DNA of 64,000 nucleotides, from assembly GCA_963978905.1 (NCBI GenBank), contig OZ022260.1, positions 2,407,725-2,471,724 on the forward strand. The letters are read 5' to 3'. Of the stretch, positions 33,201-39,899 are shown piece after piece (the stretch's first letter is position 1; each line of letters opens with the position of its first letter). Origin of the DNA: Trichostrongylus colubriformis. Taxonomy: Eukaryota > Nematoda > Chromadorea > Rhabditida > Trichostrongylidae. The position numbers and the translations under genes were made by a program. The notes below the pieces were generated by a model. The model saw nothing but the letters and a program-made list of their open reading frames with translations, did no database searches and was not told where the DNA came from.

Positions 33201-33652
33201 TCACCGCAAACGTCCACCTGGTCCTCCGCCTTCAAAATGGTCCGATTCGCTCGCTTTTTGAAACAACGTCCGTGATCCCATTTCGTTGAAGACTTTCGTG
33301 CACTGGACAACGATTGCGAAGGACCGTTCAATGTGGGAGAAAAGTTCGGCCCCGCGCAAGGCCAATCGCAATGCTGAAGGACGGGTCGCTTAAGTAACCT
33401 ATGTAAGTAAGTTTGTTTTGTGATCTTCGGGGAATCGAAGGTAATCAAACATAGCAATCAACACAACAGACCTTACCGGAGTGAGGCAAAAATGACAAAT
33501 ATACCAACTAGTTAATGCAGAATTCAGTAATCACCTGGATCTCCGAGATTACATGTAAGGTTGACGTCACCGATAGACCAGTTGTAAGGGTAGGAAGCCG
33601 AGCCGGACAGCACCTGCAAGCTCGAGCAGAGCAGCACCACGAAGGCCCGCAT
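969..33652 (-). CDS. Giant secreted multidomain adhesion gene: C-type lectin, LDLa-like, sushi, HYR, about 30 EGF, pentraxin
   Basis: One minus-strand gene assembled by hand from 54 exons whose GT-AG borders and reading phases agree from the signal peptide (33652) to position 969. The exon sum is 7,098 nt, 2,366 codons with no internal stop. Module order is signal peptide, C-type lectin fold, LDLa-like segment, sushi, EGF, sushi, HYR-like, EGF run, pentraxin, HYR. Such proteins act outside the cell as matrix or cell-surface adhesion molecules; the order recalls vertebrate SVEP1, which combines sushi, HYR, EGF and pentraxin modules. No stop codon or membrane anchor is seen, so the 3' end lies left of the window. 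Introns hold mobile elements: mariner at 1.6-2.5 kb, foldbacks at 4.6-6.2, 22.0, 29.7 and 31.1 kb, and RTE at 32-33.4 kb. The weakest links are the 78-nt second exon, the donor after the LDLa-like exon and the 25-nt intron near 22.74 kb. Confidence 0.8.
1612..2453 (-). mobile_element. Internally deleted mariner-type transposon with broken transposase
   Basis: Imperfect terminal inverted repeats, TTAGGTTGTCCCAAAAGTCT at 1612 and the complement of a similar sequence ending at 2453, are flanked by TA. Between them a minus-strand relic encodes the mariner N-terminal helix-turn-helix (YEWSRGIKATEACHSIN, VRRWFISFSEGEIDMEDKP) from about 2290. After a frame change it gives the C-terminal motif DIAPYDYHL near 1850-1880. 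At about 840 bp it lacks most of the central catalytic part of a roughly 1.3-kb mariner. It sits in an intron of the giant gene. Confidence 0.85.
4343..10047 (-). CDS. Pentraxin (LamG-type) domain, four exons
   Basis: Exons 10047-9923, 7819-7686, 6996-6909 and 4525-4343 join in phase. The second contains REFTLCGWVFYAPS and the third ends VMVWHH, continued by VCVRSPCSCQ in the fourth. This is the pentraxin pattern of a Cys in the first strand (FTLCGW) paired with the Cys after Trp-His-His. The fourth continues PIWNVFLDGNLVAK and LIEIGTADGNRFRGEISLVQ, matching the pentraxin beta strands for the displayed 'DG' and the 'G.I..V' end. The strict signature H-x-C-x-[ST]-W is imperfect here. Pentraxin folds in SVEP1-like proteins mediate extracellular binding. 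Introns in this block carry large foldback elements. Confidence 0.8.
4714..5460. repeat. Foldback repeat inside the composite element
   Basis: Imperfect inverted arms: the left has AAAATCGAAAGATTATTGAC and CAGCGAGCTCTACAAG. The right has the complementary GCAGAGCTCGACGAGCTGAT and AATCAATGATCGATCGATTT. The inner ends pair CCATCTCTCGACTCATTT with AAATGAGTAGAGATGG around a centre near 5100. Confidence 0.65.
5611..6128. mobile_element. Long palindromic foldback element, family 2
   Basis: A near-perfect 500-bp palindrome is centred near 5868. The outer ends are TGTGTGAACAACAATGTGAG and its complement. Internal marks are GGCGCCTAGCGCC and, at the centre, GAGCAGAAAAAATGCTGCTC. There is no coding capacity. 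It is related to the element at 29691-30147 by the GCGCCTAGCGCCTTT segment and the terminal TGTGAGNCTCC/TTCC. Confidence 0.85.
6605..6833. mobile_element. Half copy of family 1 foldback MITE
   Basis: This is the right arm only: GGGGAGCTGTACCTCAGC, a GTGAAA segment, a tract like GGCCC with AAATACGACATGAATGTATG, and a degenerate end AAGGATTCCTCTGA. The left arm is not seen. It lies in an intron of the pentraxin region. Confidence 0.6.
8205..8240. repeat. ACGG/ACAG microsatellite
   Basis: GACAGACGGACAGACGGACA followed by further GACA units forms a short tetranucleotide tract in a pentraxin-region intron. Confidence 0.85.
8450..8740. other. GC-rich island in an intron
   Basis: This stretch is much richer in G+C than its surroundings and open in several frames on both strands, giving Arg- or Pro/Ala-rich translations without domain features. 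It contains a doubled 20-mer (GAGGCAGTGTGGCATGGGTG at 8569 and 8592). It may be imported or simple-repeat-derived sequence. Confidence 0.5.
10460..12416 (-). CDS. Three EGF-like exons downstream of the array
   Basis: Exons are 12416-12300 (DPCTNFTCQNGGTC, KCKCRNGYGGKHCEK), 11721-11596 (CEDFAEPLSCLNGGTC, KCSINFFGVTCEEFG) and 10568-10460 (SCTVINCNGGTCVND, CICPPDRIGEFCEF). The first two are phase 0 at both ends and the third changes to phase 1. The donor of the 11.7-kb exon is a perfect GTAAGT. The first of these has no counterpart in the right-hand paralogue. The second has a damaged one near 59.4-59.5 kb. The third has none because the duplication stops before it. Confidence 0.82.
12658..15303 (-). 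CDS. Sixteen tandem copies of one EGF exon
   Basis: A single 114-nt phase-0 exon encoding one 38-residue EGF module (DPCHNMTCQHGGTC, about 7 residues, ICHCPPNYTGTHCETFL) occurs 16 times with 54-56-nt introns. Minus-strand exon 3' ends are at 12658, 12828, 12996, 13166, 13334, 13502, 13670, 13838, 14007, 14175, 14345, 14513, 14682, 14852, 15020 and 15190, each exon being 114 nt. Acceptors read TACG(C/T)ACAG and donors are mostly GTAATG. Because the exon is symmetric and a multiple of three, gain, loss or skipping of copies keeps the frame. All copies are open; only the first-listed (PPDYVGTRC) and last (PANYTG) diverge noticeably. Each module carries two N-glycosylation sequons (NMT, NYT) in most copies and a C2-x4-T-C3 O-fucose consensus. 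Confidence 0.92.
12658..15303. repeat. Tandem repeat array, period 168-170 bp
   Basis: The DNA under the EGF exon array is a near-identical tandem repeat with spacings 168, 169 or 170 bp, including the intronic part. Intron variants show higher-order structure. Units ending at 14175, 14345 and 14513 are matched, in order, by units ending at 14682, 14852 and 15020 (shared CGCGGG variant, then the ATCCAGTTGGAGGG intron, then the CAGCAAGG variant). Units at 13334/13502 are likewise matched by 13670/13838. This implies recent block duplications of about 507 and 336 bp. Confidence 0.92.
15556..16915 (-). CDS. Exons 25-28 region: four EGF-like domains
   Basis: Exons 16915-16826, 16327-16208, 15873-15766 and 15695-15556 each encode one EGF module. 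They read DECAAQNPCQQGSCIQ; YCEAQLDLCQDSNPCQHD; CQLEPCLNNGTCVEKF with GYSCSCQEG; and CAGWMCENNGTCVVKE with GFFGKHCQN. The first starts with the Asp-Glu-Cys of calcium-binding EGFs. The fourth ends in phase 0, which sets up the phase-0 exon array that follows. All four have length-matched partners in the right-hand paralogue (90, 120, 108 and 140 nt). Acceptors of the 16.3-kb exon are weak (CAAG here, GAG in the paralogue) but the reading frame supports them. Confidence 0.85.
17060..17630 (-). other. Cysteine-rich coding-like block inside an EGF-gene intron
   Basis: The intron between the exons ending at 17696 and starting at 16915 holds a minus-strand stretch that looks coding but is not needed, since the flanking EGF exons splice directly in phase (CEV then DECAAQNPC). 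One part reads EEKCHDDKIHYCTCMQVC in one frame; another reads SKECESIVLANCGTATIGG followed by AVVRCTCRDRVIYN. A matching region lies in the paralogous intron near 62.45-62.9 kb (GCGTAITDGE; VRCNCRYRVSYN), though with frameshifts. It could be a nested small secreted protein gene, alternative exons, or a decayed gene. No family recognised. Confidence 0.4.
17696..19579 (-). CDS. Exons 19-23: EGF-like run, first part
   Basis: Exons are 19579-19490, 19146-19036, 18571-18323, 18256-18130 and 17835-17696. They encode EGF modules (for example CTFRDCANGRC; SHTFCGHGSCMEEDGVAKC; CRNHNCGPHGECIPN; CRNGGTCVMHREEPPTC; CKNGGSCTPLQDGYFC). The 249-nt exon also has a 5' half with a different cysteine pattern (MCPACEPDHKCILV, ECACAVDGVIGKC). 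Phases run 1,1,1 then 2 then 1 without a break. The last three exons recur with identical lengths (249, 127, 140 nt) in the paralogue near 63-64 kb, which strongly supports the borders. Confidence 0.85.
19812..20022. mobile_element. Small hairpin MITE
   Basis: The left arm GGACACACGAATCTAGGCCG continuing TGACCCTGTGACAG is mirrored by CTGTTACAGGGTCACGGCCT continuing AGATTCGTGCGTCC. The inner part also pairs (AGACAATTTG / CAAATTGTCT). At about 210 bp with no coding content, it lies in an intron of the giant gene between the HYR-like and EGF exons. Confidence 0.7.
20243..20548 (-). CDS. Exon 18: large 306-nt exon, HYR-like
   Basis: A single open exon with a good acceptor (CTTGCAG) and a GTATGT donor, phase 1 at both ends. 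It contains QDCPVRSPRTINFLLPSVNW, which resembles the opening of a hyalin (HYR) repeat: Cys-Pro, a short strand, then Val-x-Trp. The rest (about 75 residues) has a further Cys-x-x-Cys and is not clearly assignable. It follows the last sushi domain, a usual place for HYR domains in SVEP1-like proteins. The HYR assignment is tentative; the exon itself is well supported by phase and length. Confidence 0.55.
20642..22771 (-). CDS. Exons 13-17: further sushi domains
   Basis: Pieces are 22771-22753 (19 nt), 22727-22606, 21724-21554, 21415-21263 and 20731-20642. The 21.7-kb exon reads EPCSKNLSDPDLRYHAG through to KHWLSKPVCVS, a sushi with four cysteines. Exon 21415-21263 starts LHCPSLDGLLPEW and ends IKCNK; spliced to 20731-20642 it completes KGGKFVAKWSNEPPKC, the classic Gly-x-Trp-x-Pro-x-Cys sushi finish. 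The first module needs an unusually short 25-nt intron to stay open; otherwise it carries a frameshift. A MITE of the family seen elsewhere lies between the 22.6- and 21.7-kb exons. Confidence 0.65.
21950..22365. mobile_element. Foldback MITE, family 1, diverged
   Basis: Inverted arms share TGTTTCTTTGTCACCCATGT / ACACAACATAAATATAGGGA and the internal GCATGCAACCCCAGTTAG / AAATTTTCACGC motifs. The central part is GC-rich (TCCGCCGCGGTCGGAGACGC), similar to the copy at 39.5 kb. It lies within the sushi-exon introns of the giant gene. Confidence 0.7.
22948..23355 (-). CDS. Exons 11-12: EGF-like and calcium-binding EGF domains
   Basis: Exon 23355-23233 gives an EGF-like module (ACQNGRVVKLKPGYTCDCDPGF). 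Exon 23109-22948 gives a calcium-binding EGF beginning DTDECARLFDLCDPDATC and containing GGYTCECPPG. The Asp-x-Asp-Glu start and the Asn before the Gly-Gly-Tyr are the known calcium ligand positions. Both exons are phase 1 at each end with consensus donors (GTAAGT). The 2.35-kb intron upstream of exon 11 holds an A+T-rich island with a reverse-transcriptase-like remnant. Confidence 0.75.
24050..25450 (-). mobile_element. A+T-rich retroelement-like remnant in an intron
   Basis: This stretch is markedly richer in A+T than its surroundings and has several minus-strand open pieces. One contains IIKLNKSPIKFRFITGATNS followed by LKPLSS, reminiscent of the early fingers motif of Penelope-like or related reverse transcriptases. 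Nothing else is firmly recognisable and no ends could be set. It lies in the 2.35-kb intron before exon 11 of the giant gene. Confidence 0.3.
25707..26385 (-). CDS. Exons 8-10: sushi (CCP) domains
   Basis: Three phase-1 exons lie close together: 26385-26191, 26116-25925 and 25901-25707. The first is a clear sushi module with four cysteines, CPLPVIHNGY at its start and CINGEWTPMPSC at its end. The second keeps only two cysteines and an unusually Pro/Trp-rich middle, so it may be a diverged sushi or an insert. The third again has four cysteines, including ICRSYPVQYGHF and CSKATWSSYNSTC, fitting a sushi fold. All three start and end in phase 1, the usual shuffling phase of sushi exons. Such modules bind proteins on cell surfaces or in matrix. 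Confidence 0.75.
27548..27846 (-). CDS. Exons 6-7: LDLa-like segment and linker
   Basis: Exon 27846-27722 reads DQFRCLDNTRCIPSNAVNDT and then FIDCADASDE. This shows the LDL-receptor class A hallmarks: Phe-x-Cys, Cys-Ile-Pro, and the acidic Asp-Cys-x-Asp-x-Ser-Asp-Glu calcium cage. The usual fourth Cys (before the Asp-rich loop) and the sixth are missing, so it is a divergent or degenerate LDLa. Exon 27629-27548 continues with a short linker (DDVLTFSKGTNTSKG) and one Cys, then joins the first sushi exon in phase 1. The donor between the two (GTGGGT at 27721) was chosen on phase and is moderately certain. Confidence 0.55.
27959..30884 (-). CDS. Exons 2-5: N-terminal segment and C-type lectin domain
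   Basis: Exons 30884-30807, 30472-30382, 28385-28213 and 28165-27959 join in phase. The second carries the start of a C-type lectin fold (SCIFPFLARNQSWHDANRMC, with the typical Cys and the Trp-x-x-Ala-x-x-x-Cys helix). The last carries its end (RTECVALDLRSQATAGW, then LLNCTERLPILCE), matching the conserved C-terminal cysteine pair of CTLDs. The canonical EPN/QPD and WND calcium-sugar motifs are not evident, so carbohydrate binding cannot be assumed; a protein-binding role is as likely. The intron between 30382 and 28385 contains a long palindromic foldback element. The 78-nt exon 2 rests only on splice phase, so it is the least certain of the four. Confidence 0.7.
29691..30147. mobile_element. 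Long palindromic foldback element, family 2
   Basis: The palindrome is centred near 29920, with outer ends TGTGTATAAGGCAATGTGAG and TATACA-bordered complement. Inner arms carry GGCGCCTAGCGCCTTTATCA and TAGACTCTGTTTGAGAGTCT. The 14-bp string ACTCTCCCGAACTG occurs directly on both sides (29674 and 30189), outside the palindrome. It sits in the lectin-domain intron of the giant gene. Confidence 0.82.
31130..31412. mobile_element. Short foldback MITE, family 1
   Basis: The left arm has GAGTTTCTCCGTTACATATG then TTTATGTTGTATTTG. The right arm has TGCGTGAAACTTTTCATGCG and AATACAACATAAATGCATGA. The GC-rich centre of the longer copies is mostly missing, giving about 280 bp. It sits in the first intron of the giant gene. 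Confidence 0.7.
32280..33410 (+). mobile_element. 5'-truncated RTE-type non-LTR retrotransposon fragment
   Basis: Plus-strand frames show reverse-transcriptase motifs in order: EKGVWQGDPIFPNLFSAFLE (about 32430), LRFADDVVLITT (about 32550), then KAGLVINKSKTKLM and RRRKAAWAALNSI. These are followed by the C-terminal LPAMCYGCETWALTKS block typical of RTE-clade elements (to about 33060). Frames change at least twice and stops interrupt it, so it is dead. The end near 33400 has short TAAG-like repeats. It lies in the first intron of the giant gene, antisense to it. Confidence 0.8.
33535..33652 (-). CDS. Exon 1: signal peptide of the multidomain gene
   Basis: The exon starts at the ATG at 33652 and gives MRAFVVLLCSSLQVLSGSAS, a textbook signal peptide with a hydrophobic core and small residues before the likely cleavage. 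It is followed by a short Tyr/Trp-containing stretch and an N-glycosylation sequon (NLT). The donor after GAT CCA G is GTGATT, leaving phase 1. This start was chosen because it is the only ATG giving a signal peptide in this frame, and because a pyrimidine-rich acceptor lies 18 nt upstream. The next exon is about 2.6 kb away across an intron filled with an RTE retroelement fragment and a foldback MITE. Confidence 0.8.
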
Positions 33653-33669
33653 ATGAGATGATCCGCTGG

Positions 33670-33690
33670 TCTGTACGAAGGAAAGAAATG
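33670..33690 (-). promoter_or_regulatory. Possible spliced-leader trans-splice acceptor before exon 1
   Basis: On the minus strand the sequence just before the start is TTTCTTTCCTTCGTACAG, a pyrimidine-rich stretch ending in CAG at 33671, 18 nt ahead of the ATG. Nematode genes are commonly trans-spliced a few nucleotides upstream of the start codon, so this could receive SL1. It could equally be a cis acceptor of an upstream non-coding exon. Confidence 0.4.
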
Positions 33691-33699
33691 TTACGGATG

Positions 33700-36370
33700 A
33701 TGTAAATGTTATGGATGTGTATTAGCTATGCGCCGTACATTCGAATTCTGTTTAGAACTGTATCGTTTAGCAACAGAGATCACATCATTTTGAGGCACCA
33801 TTATGGGTGATTTTCACCGATTGTGGTATATGGAAGTAGATGTGATAAGTAGTGCAGTAGTAGAAAAAGACGGATTAGAAGGGCAGAGAAAAATTAAAAA
33901 TAAGAAATAATTTTCGTTGCGGACCATCTTAAGGCCGAAAACCTCGCTGTCATTGCACACTCGTCGCCTCAATCACGCGAGAACGTCGTGTGAGTGATTC
34001 ATTCTAAATCTTTCTCTCAAATAGAAGAAAGCACTTAAACACGAAAACAATAGAGCAAACTTAAATTTGCACATCTATCAACACATAAAAAGACTTTCAC
34101 TCTACTTCACGACACCTTACGATGGCGCAGACGCGCAAATACTCCATCGGTATCGGCTCGTGTTGAAGTCAAACGTAGGCGCGATAAAGACCCCAGTGCG
34201 CCTTTTTCAGCGCAGTTTCACCACACCGACCTTTTCAAATTTCGGATTTACCCATGCCTGATTTCTCTCATTACTTCTAGTGGTGCCTCTAAGAGCATCA
34301 CGGCCAGTGAAGGAAATCGTCAGGCAAATCTGCGTCTCTGCACTACATAGCCATTCAGAAAATGCAAAAACAGCAACTCTCTTAGAAAAAGAACAGGGTG
34401 TTTTCACGAAGATTGATAGCAAGACACAGTAATATATGTGCTAAGGTTATCAGAACGGTGCCATTCCACTTCACATGCTTGAACGACAGGTATTCATATG
34501 TAGTTGCCAAATAAAGCATGAAGATGCAGAGTCAAAGAAGAGACGAGAAGGGAATAATATGTCACAGATAAGCATAGGAGTCTGGAACGTGACCTTTCTT
34601 CATTATGAGCAAGCGAGATATCGAAGTACACCGTCAGACGTTTTGCACCGTACACTGATAGGTAATATCAGTGACTGAAGAACGCTCCAAGAACATTTTT
34701 TCTAAAGAGAAAGATTGAGCTTTCAAAAAAAGCATGGAATCCTTGCAATTGCAAGAATTTGTAATGGTGAGTCAAGGTAGCTGGACAGCTGTGTACGTTC
34801 TATGACCTTTTTCAAGTAGTTTACTCGAAAACCATGGGTGTTGCGTAGTGCGAGTGTTTGGTGTTTCTTGTCCTTCTCGACTACAAAACACCCGGAATTG
34901 GATCACTTAGCTTTCCATCGTACAAAGAAGGCAAAGAGGCGTACTACTCTTTGTCTATCGTTGTTGTTATTGTTGTTGTTGTTGTTGGTTCAAGTCTACG
35001 TTATGATCTACCTCGCCGCTCCCCATTACTAGAGGCGGGTTCGGGGTTGGAACTCATGTTTCGCGCAGATTTGACAGCAGTTCAGGGGCGTTTTTGAAAA
35101 AATTGGAAGAAAGCTTTTTTCCCTCGATGGGAAGATTCTATCGTGGCTTAACATAGGGGGGAAAACACGAATAATCGCATTCAGCTTAGGGACTAATGCC
35201 AACCTGTACATGGGCTCTATTTACTTCATTTTGATGTTCAGGTAACGAGACACTCAGGGAAGCACAGGGAATATGACTCACCTATAATTAGAAAAGAATT
35301 GGTTGCATATAAGATCATAAAACCAAAATGAGATGAGCTGGAATCGTATGACACATATGCATTTGACTCTTCGCATCAAAGGGAAACCGCAGAAAGATTA
35401 ACGTCAAATAAATTAGAATTTATACCCAAATAAAAATCTTATCAGCGTAAAGCCTGCATCTTAGTTGTAATAACTTCCGCCCATTTGTTTTTTTAGCAGC
35501 TTGTCGATAGCTGAGGGATCAAAAAGTGACTTAGTATTTTGGGTGGATTATGGAAATCAGAATAGGGTGGCTTTTAGTGAGAGAAAGGATCGTAGAGAGA
35601 ACGTGGACGTGGGGGGCTATTAGAAAGGGGGGGGGGGGTGGTCACTGAATAAAGATGAAAATGGATGCAAGTTTATTCATATCATGCTCATTCCGTGGAT
35701 ACCTTCATAAGAAGCAAACTCGAATGAATTGGTAAATTTTTTGTGACTGTGATTTGGAAAATTGTTATCGACTGCTAGGAAATGTTACTCTTCATGTAAT
35801 CTCTTAGGGTTGATGACGAAGTTAAGTAAACAGTGGCAGTGGTCTGACAGTAATGATAAGATCTTGTGGAAACTGTAGGTGCTAATGGTTTAAAAAAAGC
35901 ATCGAGTATGACTAATAATTAAGTTATAAAAAGTAGTATATTGTGCTCTGGCGCGAATTCGCATGGAAAAAAATCGTGGCTATTGCAGCTTGTGGGTAAC
36001 TGTGGTCGACCAAAATTACCAAAAATCTCCCGGATGTAGATACTCCAAGCGAAAACGATTAATTGTTACGCTCACTGCAACATTTTCCCAAATAAGATAA
36101 CGTGGTGCGATCATGATACAGCGTTGAATGGTTTATACTCTCTTCACTTCTAATTTTATTTCGATACACTCGTGAACAGACAAAAGAGAAACAAAATAAG
36201 CAGAAATACCTGTAGTTTGAAGGTCAAGTGTCCTTGGTTGTGCAGTGTTCTGCCGAGAGGATATAATCTAGCCGAATTAGCCCTCCTGAAACTTCTTGAT
36301 CGTTTACTGGGAAAACTGACCATGAGTTTTGAAGCAAGTACAGCAATCGAAAGGCCCGAAATCGTGTGGT
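33700..36370. other. Spacer upstream of the giant gene, no gene seen
   Basis: No phase-consistent exons, RNA genes or transposon motifs were found on either strand. It contains the GTT microsatellite and a 12-13-nt G run near 35628. The promoter of the giant gene should lie in the part next to 33.7 kb, but no clear element stands out. Confidence 0.5.
34955..34990. repeat. GTT microsatellite
   Basis: An imperfect run of GTT/GTTGTTATT triplets sits upstream of the giant gene. It adds a poly-Val or poly-Leu look to overlapping frames, which are not genes. Confidence 0.85.
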
Positions 36371-36379
36371 CGAAGCCGC

Positions 36380-38600
36380 TATGGCAGCTGGCACTGGTAT
36401 CTGGGTAAAGCATAAGCGATCAGTTCTCCTCTATTTCTGAATGAAGATGTGGGCGCCACTATGGATTCCGTTATTTGTGCTACTGGCTTGATCGCTAGCA
36501 TTTAATATCACTGATCAGCATAATAAGTGGCCACGTAATAGTGGATTTGTACAGCAGCGGTACTCTAAGTAAGAAAAGTCGGGGAAGTTTACGAGATGAG
36601 AGCGGTTACAATTAGATATTTCGAATATCAGATTGAGGAAAAAAGATTGAGAAACCTCAGCAATGTCCTAAACAGTTTATAGTACTAATCGTAAGGTGAA
36701 AGGGGGAGGGCAAGTTGCATCCATGAAATTTGCACCTCAAAATCGACTAATTAACTCACAGCTTCGGCATAGAAATCGTTGATATCTTTGATGAGATATC
36801 CCACGATGATAATGCAAAGAATGGCGGTGGCAGTGGTCATATGTGCCACACATAGAGTACCGTACTTATATTCATTGCTGACAAGGGAAGGACCCCAGAT
36901 CGAAGTGGCCATTCGGAATGGGATACATATGATCCGACGTATTTTAGGACGCTGATCTCGAATCCGTATTCGAAATTTGCAAAACGATTCTCTGAGCGGA
37001 GTTATGGAGGTTTTTTTGAAAAAACAATACTATTGTGGTAGGTTTGGAAGCCCATAGCACGCGAGCCAGACCTTCTTGCGCAAAACCAGGAAGATTTTTG
37101 TGTTCAGGGAGTCAAATTACCCCAGAAGACAAGTTTTTAGCCGATTCGAGAATTTGTCCAAATTTCGGAAAAATTTACGGGCTATAGGGTGGCAGCCCAT
37201 TGAACAAGGAGAAGTCGTTGACCCTTGTTTAGGAAATGCTCCTAATTGACGCTTGTTTCGAACATTTAGTGCGATGGGCAAGTGTAAAAGGTATGTGTAG
37301 GCTATCTTGTTCAGGTTGCAGGGTTTTCTGTAGAAGAAAATTCAAAATCTACCACTTTATAACCTGGCCACCCCCAATTTTCCGAAGTTGGACCAAAGAC
37401 TGGATTTGGCTGAAAATTTGCACAGAGGGGTAATTCGACCCCCTGTGCACGAATATCATGATCTCTTCACGCAAAAACGCCTAATACGTGTGGTACGGGA
37501 TTCTCTTTGACTTGGTATCCTTCCCTTGTGAGTAATGTTATCAGTTATAAATAAAGTGGCAGAGTAAATGATGGGTGTGATAGGTACCAGTCCAAGGAAA
37601 CATCCAGAAGTGGAATAAAAGCACTTACTGACAATGAAACACAAAATGCAAAAAAAACCGCACTGGCGGGGAGCAAACCCTCGACCCCTCTCCTGCAGAT
37701 CCGGAGCACTACCACTGAGCCGCTGAGGCCGTTGACTGCTCAGCAACGAGCCATGCTGATGAACCGTTCATTCAAAAAAACCTCCATAACTCCGCTCAGA
37801 GAATCGTTTTGCAAATTTGGAATGCAGATTCGAGATCAGCGTCCGAAAAGAGATCGGATATGCATCTCATTCCGAATGGCCACTTCGACCTGGGGTTCTT
37901 CCCTTGTGAGAGAAAAATAGTGAGCGAGCTATGTTGCCACTGGATGTGCAAATATTGGGTTGGTGATCGAATTGCCACCACTTTTTCTTCGAATGTGAAA
38001 TTCAATATTTAGCTAAAATTAGTAAGGAATTGACAAATGTGTTTCTCAGTCATTGCTCACAACTTCCGCTAACCTCTACTGCACTGTGATGTCATTTCGA
38101 AGAGTATCTTTAGATAGGTCTTGAAAGCGTTACTGGGCCTGTTTTCGAAGTGTCCGTCATCGTTTAAGATAACTCTTTTAGTGAACTGAGCACTCTGCCC
38201 TGGGGATTTCCACATAACTCTTTTAGTGAACTGAGCACCCTGCCGTGGGGATTTCCACAGTGAGCAAAGGAAAGATAGGATCGCCTGTTTTGTTTTTTTT
38301 TAATTCAATGCCCTTACGGGTGACACCCAAGAGGCCCCTCAATCTGATATTCAATATTGCTAAGTGAAACCGCTCTCATCTCGTAAACTTCCCCCACTTT
38401 TCTTACTTAGAGTATCGCTGCTGTACAAGTCCACTATTGCGTGGCCACTTATTATGCTGATCAGTGATATTAAATGCTAGCGATCAAGCCAGTAGCACAA
38501 ATAACGGAATCCATAGTGGCGCCCACATCTTCATTCAGAAATAGAGGAGAACTGATAGCTTTTGCTTTACCCAGATACCAGTGCCAGCTGTTATAACGGT
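36380..38600. mobile_element. 2.2-kb foldback element with a tRNA-like loop
   Basis: Outer arms 36385-36610 and 38365-38595 are inverted repeats (for example AACGGAATCCATAGTGGCGC and its complement). Inner arms near 36885-37020 and 37775-37900 also pair (CATAACTCCGCTCAGAGAAT). The loop holds a tRNA-like sequence near 37657-37731 on the minus strand. No transposase was found. Confidence 0.75.
37650..37735 (-). repeat. tRNA-derived SINE-like sequence
   Basis: The minus strand has an A-box-like GGCTCAGTGGTAGTGC and a B-box-like GGGTTTGCTCCCCGCC with spacing close to a tRNA, followed by a T-run and TTTTGCATTTTGTGTTTC. The anticodon stem has a mismatch and the T loop is irregular, so it is unlikely to be a working tRNA gene. 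Similar units occur at 53690, 54325 and 55125. Confidence 0.5.
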
Positions 38601-38639
38601 TTCGACCACACCAATTCGGATCCGCTAGGCACAAACTGC

Positions 38640-39245
38640 GGCTAACTACGGCGTACAGTCGCCAACTGCGATTAGCCGTTTGCCAGCGACGGCGATACCT
38701 GACAGGAATCATGTGCAACTGCGCAGAAAGAGCCGGAAACTGTCGATCAAGGCGAGATGGGACGGGCGGGAATACGAGAACTTCCCGGAAGAAGAGGTCC
38801 TGACGGGATATCAATTCACGGGCAAGGAGCAGCAAAAGGCTGTATCAAGTGTCCGATGGGCCCCCGGGTCCGCCTCGTCTAAACGCTAGACCTGGCCCAA
38901 AGGGACATGATGGAGTGCCTGGACTTGGTGTCTCGCCTGAAATAGAAATGCCCGGACCTCGGGACCACCGCAAGATGTCGGAATGCCCGACCCATCGGGG
39001 GAGCTTGGTGAGCTAGGAGCGCCTGGAATCGACAAAGTATCATATACAAATCTTCTTGGACCATCTGGACCACCAGAACCTGTTGGGCCTCTCGGATCTA
39101 TAGGAGAAAATGGAGAGAAAGTAGTGATGGCTGCGCCGTGAATACCCGGTCCAGCTGGGCCCGCAGGTATTCCTGATAGTCCAGGAATGGATGGACCACC
39201 AGGTGAACCAGGGCTTATGGGACAACGTGGTTACGACGTCGCACA
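38640..39245 (+). pseudogene. Decayed cuticle collagen gene
   Basis: Gly-X-Y stretches appear on the plus strand in shifting frames: GPPGPPRLNARPGPKGHDG (about 38860), GPSGPPEPVGPLGSIGENGE (about 39060), and PGPAGPAGIPDSPGMDGPPG then EPGLMGQRG (to about 39233). Upstream frames (GYQFTGKEQQKA and a Cys-x-x-Cys) resemble the N-terminal non-collagen part. Several frameshifts and stops break it. Cuticle collagens are abundant in nematodes, which supports the host assignment. Confidence 0.7.
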
Positions 39246-39466
39246 CCCTTGTTCTCCGAGATCTGGCGAACAGATACAATATGCGGACATGAGTGCCGTG
39301 AGAAGAAACGCAGGAGTGGCCAACATGGTATCGCTTCATGTCATCATTCCGAAAAATAGGAAGCCAAGGTATCGCTCTAAAGAGACGGATTGATAAAATG
39401 ACAAGAAGAAAAGCCATGAAGGCTTAGTCGCTTCCTGGCTGACTGGCTTGAAGTTACCGCTTTCGA

Positions 39467-39896
39467 AGGAATCGTCCACGGAAAAACGAATTTCTCTGTT
39501 ACCTGCATATTTATGTTGCAATTACTCAATGTGAGCGACTCCGAAGGTTTCACGCGAAAAAATGTGAATCCGGCTAATTGTAAGATACAGCACCACAAAG
39601 TCTCTACCGGATGGGCAGGGCCTCCGCGCAAATGCCCATCCCGTCCGCCGCGGTCGAAGACGCATTGTAGGAACAGAAAGTTACGTAAAAAGTCCAACTT
39701 ACTGTTCCCAAATGCGGCGGGCGACGGAACGTGGCTTTTAATCAGAAGCCCCGCCCACCAGGCCCAGAATTTGGGGAGCTTTAGATTAGCCGAGTTCTCA
39801 ATTTTACCGTGAAACTTTGCATGCGGCCCTCATTAGGCAAATACAGTATGACATGAATAACAAAGAAACCATTTTTCCGTGGACAATTCCTTTGAG
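39467..39896. mobile_element. Foldback MITE, family 1, full length
   Basis: The termini are AAGGAATCGTCCACGGAAAA and TTTTTCCGTGGACAATTCCTTT, with the same layout and about the same length (430 bp) as the copy at 221-650. Its inner arm ends are GC-rich (CCCATCCCGTCCGCCGCGG). It lies just after the collagen relic. Confidence 0.85.
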
Positions 39897-39899
39897 TAG

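Noticed and set aside
37657..37731. Functional tRNA gene on the minus strand
   Set aside because: Anticodon stem mismatch, irregular T loop, a SINE-like tail and location in a foldback loop argue for a tRNA-derived repeat.
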